64,000 bases of DNA, taken from NCBI RefSeq assembly GCF_037975245.1, contig NC_092567.1, positions 21,798,376 through 21,862,375 of the forward strand, read 5' to 3'. This stretch comes from Apostichopus japonicus (lineage: Eukaryota; Echinodermata; Holothuroidea; Aspidochirotida; Stichopodidae). The position numbers and the translations under genes were made by a program. Below, piece by piece: positions 30,601-40,212 of the stretch. Under the pieces are notes generated by a model. That model saw nothing but the letters and a program-made list of their open reading frames with translations, did not search any database and had not been told where the DNA came from. Within the stretch, counting starts at the first letter, position 1. Each line of letters opens with the position of its first letter.

Positions 30601-33600
30601 TAATTTGATGATTTACTTCAGCCCTGAAAGTTATATGCAAATTAGGCTAGCAAAAGATCTATCAGCTATGCACATTGTATGTTTTTTTGCTAAATGTAAA
30701 AATATTTGCTGCTGAGTTTCTCAGGGTATTTAAACATCTATGCTCATTTATTTGCTGATGTAACCTGCTGTCTTGATAAATATTGGTGTAACCCACACCC
30801 ACCCTCTGTGGGGTATCCCACACCCATCCCTCTTTGGGGTACCCCACACTGCTCTCTCTTTGGGGTATCCCATCTCTCATCAAATTGAAAGTTGAATTTT
30901 TACTATCACAAGCCACCTGTACTACCCCTAAGACCTGACTGATATCCTAATCTTGCTTTCTACTTCCCGACAGGATTAAAGTTGATGGGTTTCAAACCCC
31001 GCTCGGCTCTCAAACCCTACCTCCATGTGCGTCCAGCTCAGTTCATTTTTCCGGATGAATTGTCTGTCCAAGGCAGTACCACCTTGTTCAACGCCCTCCT
31101 CAAGAAGTCTCTCTCCAGGGACGTGATTGCCATCTGTCGATTTATTCCGAGAAGGAACTCCGCGCCCCAGTTCGTGGCCTTGCTACCTCAGGTATGGCAT
31201 GTTGTCAACTTGGTCGATTTCAAAAAGTGACCGGAAAAGTTGTTAATTCCGAAGCTGAGATGTCACCTATGAAATATCTTCTGCATGTCTAAGTGGCTTA
31301 TAGGGCGCGCCTACCGAACATCGCTTTAAAGATGTACTGCTTGCTGCCGTAAACCCAAGTGTCCATCTTGCTCTCCTGCCTTTGACACTGGTGTGTCCCT
31401 TTAACATGAAATTAGTTTTGAAACTAACCATTGTAGCCAGGGCATAAATGTATCTGGTACCACTCAGTAAAGTAGTTCATAAATGCAAATGTAGTTTTTG
31501 ATAAGGGGAGGGGAGAGAGCGCTATTTAATGACTTAACATCAGATATGAAGTGACTTCTTTTTTTTTTAATTCTTTTTTTTGTTAATTTAAACAAAATAT
31601 ATATATTTTTTTATATATTTATTTTTTTTATATTTTTTTTTTACATTTGTTTTATTTTTTAATTTTAGTTAAATTTTTATTTTTTTAGATTTGTATGTAT
31701 TTCTTATATTTATATTTTTTATGATATAATTAACATCAAATATGAGGTGGCAATAATTTATCCATAATAATTCATAAATTGAAAGGGAAAGTATTGACAT
31801 TTGGCTCACCATTCTGACAGTAAGTCATAAAATGTCTAACAGTGGAGACACTTAAGACCAGGGTTGTCCAACCTACGGCCCGCGGGCCATAGTCCGGCCC
31901 GCCGCAGGGTTGCGTCCGGCCCGCCAGAGATGCTTTTCCGGGCGAATTTTAGTGAGCAGATTTATTGATAACAATTTGAAGCTATGTAATCAATCATTCG
32001 AACCTTCTGGGTCCAAAAAAATGCATAGGGGTCAGTTTGTGTGACATTCTAAGCTGAGGGAGAGAGGGGGGGGGCGGCTGGATTTTATTCATCTGTTTTA
32101 TCAGGAAGGAAAATAAATCAGTCCCGACAGTGCTCACATTTTGTTGCCTTGGGCTTCGGGCAAAAAATCGAAAAATCGAGCGTAGCGTTCATGCGGCCCC
32201 CTCCTATCCTTCATCATAATCATTCCATGTGGGCCTCCCCTGCAAAAGGTTGGACAACCCTGCTTTAGACCTTGCTCATGTGAGGAAACATTTACTTGTA
32301 AAGATCAGATCTTTAAGTTTCTGCTTCTTTTTTTCAGGAAGAAGAACTGGATGATCAAAACATCCAGTTGTCTCCTCCTGGGTTTCATGTAATCTTCTTG
32401 CCATTTGCTGACGATATTAGACGCCTACAGTACCCAGATGGACCTAGAGGTCAGTACAGTTGGACAATTGACCAGCAGATCTAGAGCTGGGGAGGGGGAG
32501 GGGTGGTATGGGGTTGCAGATTTGATCTGATACAAGTTGGTGAAGTTTGTTATATTTGGATCTTATCCATTAATCTAATATGTCCAAGATTACATGGGAT
32601 ATAGTGGTGTCAATAAAACAGGCCATTGATGTTGACCCAAATCGGAGGATAAACAATTATGGTAAACACGATATTTCTAAAGATTAAAAGGAATACTGTG
32701 TCTTTAATTTTCAGCTTCAGCAGAACAGGTTGATAAAGCCAAGTCTTTCATCAAGAAAATAACTTTTCCATTCTCGAGCGAAAACTTTGAAAACCCTGTC
32801 CTGCAGACCCACTATCGCACCTTGGAAGCCTTAGCTCTGGACCAAGATATGCCCGAGGACATAGTGGATCACACAGGTAGGAACGTTATAAAGTGGGGAG
32901 CATTTAGACGAACTGGTAACATTTAAATCTTAAATAAGGGCAGAGGTCATCTGGGGTCAACTGTGCTGAAGCATTTTCATCTGTAGATGTACTTGTTCCG
33001 TCAACGACCAAACCAAATGAAGTCTCATGTATTGGGCTTCAGTGAGTTTTAGGAAGTGTATTAACAGGTTTGCCCTGAGCAGAATGGCTTGTAACTTTCA
33101 TTAATTAATTAATTAGTTAATTAATAAAGAAGTGATTTTACCGAATGTGAAAATGTTTCCCCCACCAGGAGACAGTAGGTTCTGTTAGATGGAATAGTTT
33201 TCATTTGATGTATATTTCTATTAGTTTTATTAAATCTATCCATTTTTCACAGAGCCCCCGCCCATTGATAAGAGAGCTGGGGCACAGATACAAGAGTTTA
33301 TGGACATGGTGTTTCCTGACGGATACGTCCCTGGGGCTAAACCACCTCCAAAGAGAAAGGTAACAAACTTTCCTGTATTTACTTTCTCTGTGGTTTGGAG
33401 CAATATGTCAGATGTCTGGAAAAGACCTAACAAACTTTTGGCTAGGATATAGGTTTATATAGTTATGATGTGGCTGAGTGTGGATAAAGGATAAAGGTGG
33501 CATTTGAACAATGAGGTTTAGCAATCGGGAGGTTCAGGGTTCGATACCTGGCCGGGTCATAGTAAGCTGGGTTTTTCATCCAAGAGCAATCTACTGTCTT

Positions 33601-34999
33601 CCCATCTGAAATGACTTTATATATTGAAAAGATTCCAAATTTGAGTTGAATTGGAAGCCACCCAACGAGTCAGTTCATTTGTAATCCATAAGCCCTTGCG
33701 GGCTTCTCCCACATTTGTGGTCGCTTTAAACGTCGTAAAAATAACTGCTGATTATTATGGTTGTTATTGTATTATTGTCATTATTATTATTACCATTATT
33801 ATTATTATTAGTAGTAGTAGTATTGTTATTGATATTATTATGATTTATTTTTATTATTATAAATAACACAATATGGCACTGTTTTCCTTTTGCTTCCTTA
33901 GGCTGACAAAGCCGCAGGAGGTGCCAGCAAACGGGCAGCTAAAGACAATAGCCCTGTTGACGTAGAAGACCTGGCTAAGCAGGGAAAGGTAATTAATTAG
34001 CGTATTTAGTGATATAATTCTAGCTAATATTTGTCTTTGTCTCAGGTAAATGAGAGATACCACATTTTCCTTGGTTTTGGTTTAAGTTGCAATGTGTGTT
34101 TGAACAATGATATACATTGACACCATCATCGGGCTTAATGTTTTTTCTTTATTTTGCAATTAATAGCTGGCACTGTTCCTGGTTTCAATGTAACAATTTA
34201 TGACCCTGTGTACTATTAAAACAGGTGAAGATTACCAAAATAAAAGTTGATAAATATGGTACAATTCTGAAAGCTCTTTTGAAAATAACTGCCCTTATTA
34301 TAAACGTTAGGCCACGCCTATGAACACAGTAGGATCTGAATATTCAGCACTTACAGTACCTCAACAGCCACTGTGGAGAATTTCCTAATTCTATTAACTC
34401 TCTAAACTGTAAACTAATATCATGCTCTCAAAGCACTGGTATTGATATTACAAGCAGGACATTACAGCATGACATACAAGGCTACAGTAGCAAGACAATA
34501 CAGTATAGAAAAAATTGTCCCAACTGGGTGACCTCCATCAGCTGATCACTATCGCACTCTGCAAGTAAACACAAAATATGATGATCAAACCTGCTACTAC
34601 TGCCTATACATTCATTAAAATTGCTGAAATGGTATGTAAGGATGGCCCTTTGATGATACCATATTGAATTTCAGAAGTGGAGTTCAAGGCTCATTTCCAC
34701 CTCATTCATTTTCAATAAAGCAGAAAAATCTTTGAAAACTTGTTGAATGGGTACATTCTGGTAACATATTCCTGAAATATGCAGCTAATAACATCAAAAC
34801 CTTAATGTGGTTTTGATCTATGTTAACCTTTTTCAATAGACCAAACGCTAATCTATTTGTCGTTGTTTTTTCTTCTTCCACACAGCTTGCCAAGTTGACT
34901 GTTGCAGTTCTGAAGGAGTTTTGTCAGTCAAAGGGGTTAGCAACTGGTGGCAAGAAGAACGACCTTATCAACGAAATCAAGAGTTTCTTCGGATTGTAG
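24645..34999 (+). CDS. XRCC6: Ku70 DNA-end-binding subunit, 606 aa, 14 exons
   Basis: One half of the Ku ring that encircles broken DNA ends and recruits DNA-PKcs in non-homologous end joining. Exons: 24645-24830, 25405-25527, 26507-26561, 27127-27220, 27854-28040, 28388-28551, 29691-29787, 30312-30426, 30974-31191, 32338-32449, 32715-32876, 33253-33359, 33902-33988 and 34886-34999 (TAG 34997-34999). All phases fit; human Ku70 is 609 aa. The acidic N-terminus is followed by a vWA domain ([46 protein letters not shown]; residues 33-245 or so), the beta-barrel core ([19 protein letters not shown]-like [30 protein letters not shown]), a helical arm ([19 protein letters not shown]), a basic linker (KPPPKRK) and a C-terminal SAP domain ([18 protein letters not shown], residues 570-606). 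In exon 5 the acceptor at 27853 was preferred over the AG at 27871 because it keeps the human spacing before KRVLLF. The Ku heterodimer partner is not in this window. Confidence 0.96.
25538..25904 (+). mobile_element. TTAA-flanked MITE, copy 2 (XRCC6 intron 2)
   Basis: A 367-bp element bounded by TTAA at 25538-25541 and 25901-25904, same orientation as copy 1. It starts only 10 bp after the exon 2 donor, so the insertion came very close to the splice site but left it intact. Confidence 0.75.
26533..26719 (+). repeat. Tandem duplication of XRCC6 exon 3 end and donor
   Basis: Two 93-bp units, 26533-26625 and 26626-26719. Each holds AATTCTAGAGTTGGAAGG (coding ILELEG), a splice donor (GGTATTAA in unit 1; GGTAAGAC in unit 2), and intron sequence TTTGATATTAATTGTATTTG and CTGTCAGGCC. 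The period is 31 codons and the frame is open between the donors, so splicing at the second donor (exon end 26654) would add 31 residues without a frameshift. Confidence 0.88.
28777..28825 (+). promoter_or_regulatory. Three tandem X-box-like motifs in XRCC6 intron 6
   Basis: GTTGCCATGGTGAC at 28777-28790 and 28812-28825, and GTTGCCATGGTGAA at 28795-28808. This matches the RFX-factor X-box form (GTNRCC, spacer, RGYAAC-like half) and is repeated at 17-18-bp spacing. It may be regulatory or simply a short repeat. Confidence 0.4.
29230..29424 (+). repeat. CTGCAG-rich interspersed repeat, copy a
   Basis: About 200 bp opening GTAACGTGTCGAAACAAAAA, then GCTGCAGCAGCTGCA, GTGTGAAACTGCAC in the middle, and a palindrome-like GGCTGCAGGATGCTGCAGCC near the end followed by CTCAGCATCCTA. 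Relatives at 35736-35937 and 44089-44280. Lies in XRCC6 intron 6. The 131-codon open frame across it is not conserved in the other copies and is rejected as a gene. Confidence 0.75.
31555..31740 (+). repeat. T-rich low-complexity tract
   Basis: Almost only T with scattered A and single G/C, in XRCC6 intron 9. No further structure. Confidence 0.8.
31859..32262. mobile_element. hAT-like MITE, 404 bp (XRCC6 intron 9)
   Basis: Terminal inverted repeats CAGGGTTGTCCAACC / GGTTGGACAACCCTG, with a GC-rich interior (GGCCCGCGGGCC palindrome at 31878 or so). The flanks are CTTAAGAC (31851-31858) and CTTTAGAC (32263-32270), an 8-bp duplication with one mismatch. CAGGG ends and 8-bp duplications are the hallmark of hAT elements. 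No transposase is encoded. Confidence 0.82.
33465..33740 (+). repeat. tRNA-derived SINE-like repeat
   Basis: A B-box GGGTTCGATACC at 33537-33548 follows a plausible A-box region (GTGGCTGAGTGTGG). After it comes a non-tRNA body (CATCCAAGAGCAATCTACTGTCTTCCC) and a conserved-looking tail GCCCTTGCGGGCTTCTCCC that forms a small hairpin. It lies in XRCC6 intron 12. Confidence 0.5.
33765..33870 (+). repeat. ATT-type microsatellite
   Basis: Imperfect (ATT)n/(TTA)n with GTAGTAGTAG interruption, directly before XRCC6 exon 13. Confidence 0.85.
34430..34530 (-). repeat. Relative of the 15164 inverted-end element
   Basis: On the minus strand it reads CACCCAGTTGGGACAATT, TCTATACTGTA, then GTAATGTC, as at 15164-15230. 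The other end is not recognisable. It lies in the last XRCC6 intron. Confidence 0.5.
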
Positions 35000-35259
35000 T
35001 CAAACTACCCTTTTAAGCTCATTATTTGTAAAAATTTCATTTATCAAAGTACTTGCGGGACATGCAAGGGAAAATCATGTGTTAAAAACATAGACCAGTT
35101 CCAGAATGACCACTAGAGGATCTAATATTACCGGGATAGGAGTTAGTCACATTTTTTAAAGGATCCGCGATGCCATCTTCCCAGAAACCGTCTCCAGTGT
35201 GCCGGAAAGTTTAGCGGCTTCAACCACTGCTAATGTTTAGTTTTTTGTTAGGATCATTT

Positions 35260-35640
35260 GGGCACACTATACCATAGCAGTGCACACTATACTATAGAAG
35301 GGCACACTATGCCATAGCAGGGCACACTATACCATAGCAGGGCACACTATACCATAGCAGGGCACACTATACCAAATCAGGGCACACTATACCATAGCAG
35401 GGCACACTATACCATGGCAGGGAACACTATACCATGGCAGGGCACACTATACCATAGCATGGCACACTATACCATGGCAGGGAACACTATACCATGGCAG
35501 GGCACACTATACCATAGCAGGGCACACTATACTATAGAAGGGCACACTATACCATAGCAAGGCACACTATACTATAGCAGGGTACACTATACCATAGCAG
35601 GGAACACTTTACCATAGCAGGGCACATTAAACCATAGCAG
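35260..35640 (+). repeat. Minisatellite: 19 units of exactly 20 bp
   Basis: Nineteen direct repeats of GGGCACACTATACCATAGCA with point changes only (AT/GG in CCATAGC/CCATGGC, GGAACACT, TACTATAGAAG) and no indels. Units with CCATGGCAGGGAACAC recur as a block of three to four units, suggesting later amplification of a multi-unit segment. It starts about 260 bp after the XRCC6 stop, so it may be in its 3' UTR. There are no unique spacers, so it is not a CRISPR array. Confidence 0.95.
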
Positions 35641-35735
35641 AGCAGTTTATCAGTAGTGGTTGGTCCTATTAAGGGATGTAACTAGAACAGCTTTAGTGGT
35701 GAGCTGCCAATTGGATTGTTATAGCTAGTGAAGCA

Positions 35736-35937
35736 AGTAAAGCACCGTGTCAACCAGGAAAGCTGCAGCAGATGCGAAAACCGCTGCAGCAAGGCTGCAA
35801 TCAATAACAAACAATGGAGAAAATCTTGGCTCACTAGCAATGCCCGTGTGAAATTGTACAGCACAAACGATGACATCCTACTCAGCCTGGCTGCAGGATG
35901 CTGCAGCCCACTCAGCATCCTATTTCTGACACAGTAC
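35736..35937 (+). repeat. CTGCAG-rich interspersed repeat, copy b
   Basis: Same order of motifs as copy a: GTAAAGCACCGTGTC, GCTGCAGC, CCGCTGCAGCAAGGCTGC, GTGTGAAATTGTACAGCACAA, and GGCTGCAGGATGCTGCAGCC near the end. It directly abuts the MITE that starts at 35938. Confidence 0.75.
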
Positions 35938-36297
35938 TTAAAGGCATTGAAGACTCGCCCCAAACCGCGTGCCCTGCTCTGAAAAAGTTAACTTTCCGTT
36001 GCTTGCAAGTGAAGTTTTCTTCTTGTCGCTACAAAATGACAGTAATGAAACGTGATACCTTGTTATCTTTTATCTAGACCTGAGATGTCCATCGCTGCTA
36101 TGTACACTGTGTTGTGGGTATTGACCGTAGCTAGCTGCATTCACTGTACACTAGTGTATAGCTACCGACGGTACGTAGCAAGCTGTGTGTGTATTTTCTG
36201 GGATCGATGTTGGTGTCTACTGTTACACCTCATTCGAAACTAGGTCAGATTACCGGCATCAGACATTTCTTTGTGCGCGAGTCTTCACTCCCTTTAA
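35938..36297 (-). mobile_element. TTAA-flanked MITE, copy 3 (inverted)
   Basis: Bounded by TTAA at 35938-35941 and 36294-36297, with ends AGGCATTGAAGACTCG and CGAGTCTTCACTCCCT. Internally it is the reverse complement of copies 1 and 2 (for example TGAGATGTCCATCGCTG, CTGTGTGTGTATTTTCTGGG). It is the most diverged of the three. Confidence 0.75.
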
Positions 36298-36589
36298 TAA
36301 GGGTAGTTTGTGGCAGCAGGTGAAATGCCCTGGCAGGTCAGACCCCTGGATTCCTGGAAGCATGTCTTTGATAACTTGTTAGTGTCAACAAGAAAATGTG
36401 CCCTAGCCGGCACACTGCTACTGTAGCATTTATCACCAACTATTATTTTTTGCTTTCAATATTTTTCTAAGTTAATGTTAAGGCTGGACCTAAAAATCCT
36501 ATGTAAATATTGTTTCTGGTTGATTCCCTACTGGAGGCATAAAGAATCTATGCCATGGTGGTGGTTGTGTGGGTGTGTGACACATTGGC

Positions 36590-37320
36590 TTGTAAACTCG
36601 AAAAGAACATGGTGGTTGAGATTCATACTTTATACGTTATGCAGATCCATTGTAAGTGAGTATAAGAACCCTATTGTTATCTGCAGTGGTCAAATGTCAT
36701 GAAAAGTCAAAGTTTGAAGACTTTGTATGACCCTATAAATTCCAAAGAAAGCTTGGATGGAATTCAAACTCATGAAGATCCACCTTAGTGAGTACAAGAA
36801 TTCTTTAGTGTGTTTAGAATGCAAAGGTCATTTGAGGTCACCAGAGGTTAAAGTGTAAAAATTTCATATATGTAACACAGATCCAATTTAGTGAAGTACA
36901 TGAAATCTGGTGCTTTTGTTTGGATAGGTCAAATGTCATTTGTGTTCAACAGAGGTCAAAGTTAGAAAAGCTTGTAAACTTGATACCTTCAAAAGCAATG
37001 CTTAAATGAGCTTCAAACTTGGTATGTGGATCCAACTTTGAGTACACAAACTCCTTTGTTTTTCATAAAGGTTAAATGTCTGTCAAGGTCAAAGTTTGAA
37101 AATCATGTAAACTTGATCACCCTCAGAAGCAAAGCTTTGATGAACTTCAAACGTGGTATGTGGATCCATCTAAGTACGTATGGGAACCTTATAGTTTTTT
37201 TGTGGAGGTGAAAGGTCATTGGAGATCACCATTGTTCAAATTCTGATAACATTGTGATAGCAGTAATAACCTGTAAGGTAAAGCTTGCATGAACTTCATA
37301 CTTTGACTGTGGATGCAATT
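36590..37320 (+). repeat. Degenerate satellite, about 130-145-bp monomers
   Basis: Five to six diverged monomers, each with CTTGTAAACTTGAT, a tract like GAACTTCAAACTTGGTATG, TGGATCCA, GAGTACAA and GGTCAAATGTCATTTG followed by AGGTCAAAGTTTGAAAA. This is the same family as 3472-3780. Confidence 0.65.
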
Positions 37321-37344
37321 ATTAACTACTGTATTATATATAGT

Positions 37345-37830
37345 CAGTATTGCGAAGTTCGGCATACTGCGATGTTCGGACCACCCTAAGAAATACACGA
37401 TTTCACCATGAAAATCTACAGGAAGAGTCAAATTTCACCAAAAAGTACGAAGCTACAGTTATTTTCTCTCCAAAATGACCCGCGTGCAAGAAATTACTTA
37501 CATATTTGTCAATAAAATGACGAAGATCTATGAAGTCTGTTATAATTACTGAAAGAGCAACTGCGCCACCAATTTTATCACCAGCGCCACACTGTGGGTT
37601 GCGTGTCCGAACTTCGCAATACTCTAGCAAAGAAATACCAGTTCCACAATCACGAAGAATCTTCTTGGAAAACAACGTGAAAACAGTTTGCAGGAAAGAA
37701 AGTTTGGCCGTGTATCGTACTATAACAAAATTCTCCCACCTTATGATGTATATTTTCAAATGATTTATACCAGAAGATTTAGTTTTGGGGTGTTTTAAGT
37801 CTTAAGTGTCCGAACTTCGAAGTCACCATG
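37345..37830. repeat. Cluster of inverted GAAGTTCGG motifs
   Basis: GTATTGCGAAGTTCGG (37348 on) is repeated in reverse complement as CCGAACTTCGCAATAC (37607 on), with a third related site GTCCGAACTTCGAAG at 37808. The spacing suggests an inverted-repeat element, but its ends are not defined. Confidence 0.4.
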
Positions 37831-38119
37831 CTACTGTTTTGATTACTCAAAACAAGCGTCGGTAATAAATCATTGAAATAATAAAGACAATATTTTGTGT
37901 TCAACCTGTTTTATTTGTTTGATTTGTAAGTATTAAATTTTTCATTTAATATCCCCAATATGAGTGCAACTAAAAAAAAAGTTATTGTTTTGGATGGAAT
38001 TTAAAAAGAGATTGTAAAAGATGAAAGTCTCCAATTTCATGAGTTTGGAAACAAAAAGAGTTGTGTCCAAAACTTTAAGAAAATCATCCGGCTATATTAT
38101 ATACCCTTAAAAAATCATG

Positions 38120-39690
38120 AACTTTGGTCAGTGGCGCAGTTGGTATTGCTCTGTAAGGCAAAGACCCCGACAAAAGTCGTGTCTGGGGTTCAATTCCAGG
38201 TTGAGGCTTTTACTTTTCTGATCTATTCATCATTGCATTCCAAGGTTTAAATATTAGAAACTAGCAATATTTCTCAACAGTTACAGTGGTGCAGTTGGTA
38301 GTGCTATGAAATGCAAAGAGTCAGACAAATGTCATGTCTGGGATTCAATTCCAGGTTGCGGCTTTTACTTTTCCAATCTTTTCATTGCATTCCATTCTGA
38401 GATTCAAATATTAGAAAAGAGCAATATTTCTAAAGGGTTACAATGGCACAGTTGGTAGTGCTCTGAAATGCAGAGTCAGGCAAATATGTCTGGGGTTCAA
38501 ATCCAGGTTAAGGCTTTTACTTTTCTGATCTTTGCATTCCATTCCATTCTGAGGTTCAAATATTAGAAACAAGGAATATTTCTCAACAGTTACAGTGGCG
38601 CAGTTGGTAGTGCTCTGTAACGCAATGAGTCAGACAAATGTCATGTCTGGGGTCCAATTCCAGGTTGAGGCTTTTACTTTTCTGATCTTTTCATCATTTC
38701 ATTCTGAGGTTCAAATATTAGAAACTAGCAAAATTTCTCAACAGTTACAGTGGCGCAGTTGGTAGAGCTCTGAAATGCAAAGAGTCAGACAAATGTCATG
38801 TCTGGGGTTCAATTCCAGGTTGAGGCTTTTACTTTTCTGATCTTTTCATCATTTCATTCCATTCCATTCCATTCTGAGGTTCAAATATTAGAAACAAGGA
38901 ATATTTCTCAACAGTTACAGTGGCGCAGTTGGTAGTGATCTGAAATGCAAAGTGTCAGACAAATGTCATGTCTGGGTTCAATTCCAGGTTGCGGCTTTTA
39001 CTTTTCTGATCTTTTCATCATTGCATTCCATTCCATTCTGAGGTTCAAATATTAGAAACAAGGAATATTTCTTAACAGTTACAGTGGCGCAGTTGGTAGT
39101 GCTCTGAAATGCAATGAGTCAGACAAATGTCATGTCTGGGGTTCAATTCCAGGTTGAGGCTTTTACTTTTCTGATTTTTCCATCATTGCATTCCATTCCG
39201 TTCTGAGGTTCAAATATTAGAAACGAGCAATATTTCTCAACAGTTACAGTGGCGCAGTTGGTAGTGCTCTGAAATGCAAAGAGTCAGACAAATGTCATGT
39301 CTAGGGTTCAATTCCAGGTTGAGGCTTTTACTTTTCTGATTTTTCCATCATTGCATTCCATTCCATTCTGAGGTTCAAATATTAGAAACGAGCAATATTT
39401 CTCAACAGTTACAGTGGCGCAGTTGGTAGTGCTCTGTAACACAATGAGTCAGACAAATGTCATGTCTGGGGTTCAATTCCAGGTTGAGGCTTTTACTTTT
39501 CTGATCTTTTCATCATTGCATGTCATTTCATTCTGAGGTTCAAATATTAGAAACGAGCATTATTTCTCAACAGTTACAGTGGCGCAGTTGGTAGTGCTCT
39601 GAAATGCAAAGAGTCAGACAAATGTCATGTCTGGGGTTCAATTCCAGGTTGAGGCTTTTACTTTTCTGATCTTTGAAGAAGGTGGAAGTT
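38120..39690 (+). repeat. Tandem array of ten tRNA-like Pol III-type units
   Basis: Ten units with GTGGCGCAGTTGGTAGTGCT or a close variant at 38131, 38286, 38443, 38595, 38750, 38920, 39084, 39249, 39414 and 39579, 152-170 bp apart. Each has a D-arm-like A box (GCGC AGTTGGTA GTGC, 4-bp stem), a B box (GGTTCAATTCC) 45-50 bp later, then TTTTACTTTTCTGATCTTTT runs that could stop Pol III. The remainder is ATTCCATTC repeats and GAGGTTCAAATATTAGAAAC. The unit at 38920 has a canonical 5-bp T arm (TCTGG/CCAGG); most others carry one extra G there. Acceptor and anticodon arms do not fold, so these are not working tRNA genes. Confidence 0.88.
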
Positions 39691-39724
39691 TAAATATTAG
39701 AAACGAAATTTATCCAGTGGGAAC

Positions 39725-39815
39725 CAAAATGGTGTAATGGGTAGCTCTGTTACCTTTGAATCATTTGATCATCCTGCCAGTGTGGGTTCAAGTCCTAGGT
39801 GAGCAATCGCTGCAA
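39725..39815 (+). repeat. Second kind of tRNA-like module
   Basis: AATGGTGTAATGGGTAGCTC resembles an A box and GGGTTCAAGTCCTAG a B box, in tRNA order, directly after the array. Its sequence differs from the array unit. The acceptor arms do not pair. Confidence 0.45.
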
Positions 39816-39864
39816 AAGGACTTCGCTGGATAAGTTTTCTGGTACCCAAAACCCTCCCCTCCCC

Positions 39865-40050
39865 CTGACAAGGTCACTTGGTAGGTGAGTTACGGTAGGT
39901 GGTGAGGGTAGGTAGTTAGGTGAGTGAGGGGAGGTAGTAGTGAAGGTAGGTGGGTTGCGCGGATCCCCTCCCCCTGACTAGCTATCGCGCGGACTAGGTG
40001 AGTTGCACGGATGCCCTCCCCCCTGACTAGCTATCTGCGCGGATCCCCCG
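39865..40050 (+). repeat. GGTAGGTGAGT and CCCTCCCCCTGACTAGCTATC repeats
   Basis: Imperfect GGTAGG/GGTGAG tandem repeats are followed by two copies of a block with GCGCGGATCCCCTCC/GCACGGATGCCCTCC and CCCTGACTAGCTATC, plus a partial third copy. Confidence 0.7.
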
Positions 40051-40142
40051 AATAGAGAAAATCTTTTAGAGAATAAAAGTACTAAGTCCCAACAGTTGGA
40101 TGTTTAAATATTTCTTATTCAAACAAATTCAGTAGTCCACCA

Positions 40143-40212
40143 GTGGTCTGGTGGTAGAACAAAAATTTTTGGAACACAAGGTCCCTGGTTCAATCCCCAC
40201 TTCTGCTTTGCT
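40143..40212 (+). repeat. Third kind of tRNA-like module
   Basis: CAGTGGTCTGGTGGTAGAAC (A-box-like) and CTGGTTCAATCCCCA (B-box-like) are in tRNA order and spacing, but the anticodon and acceptor regions do not fold as a tRNA. Confidence 0.45.

Noticed and set aside
35260-35640. CRISPR array
   Set aside because: Repeats are directly adjacent with no unique spacers, and the context is an animal genome.
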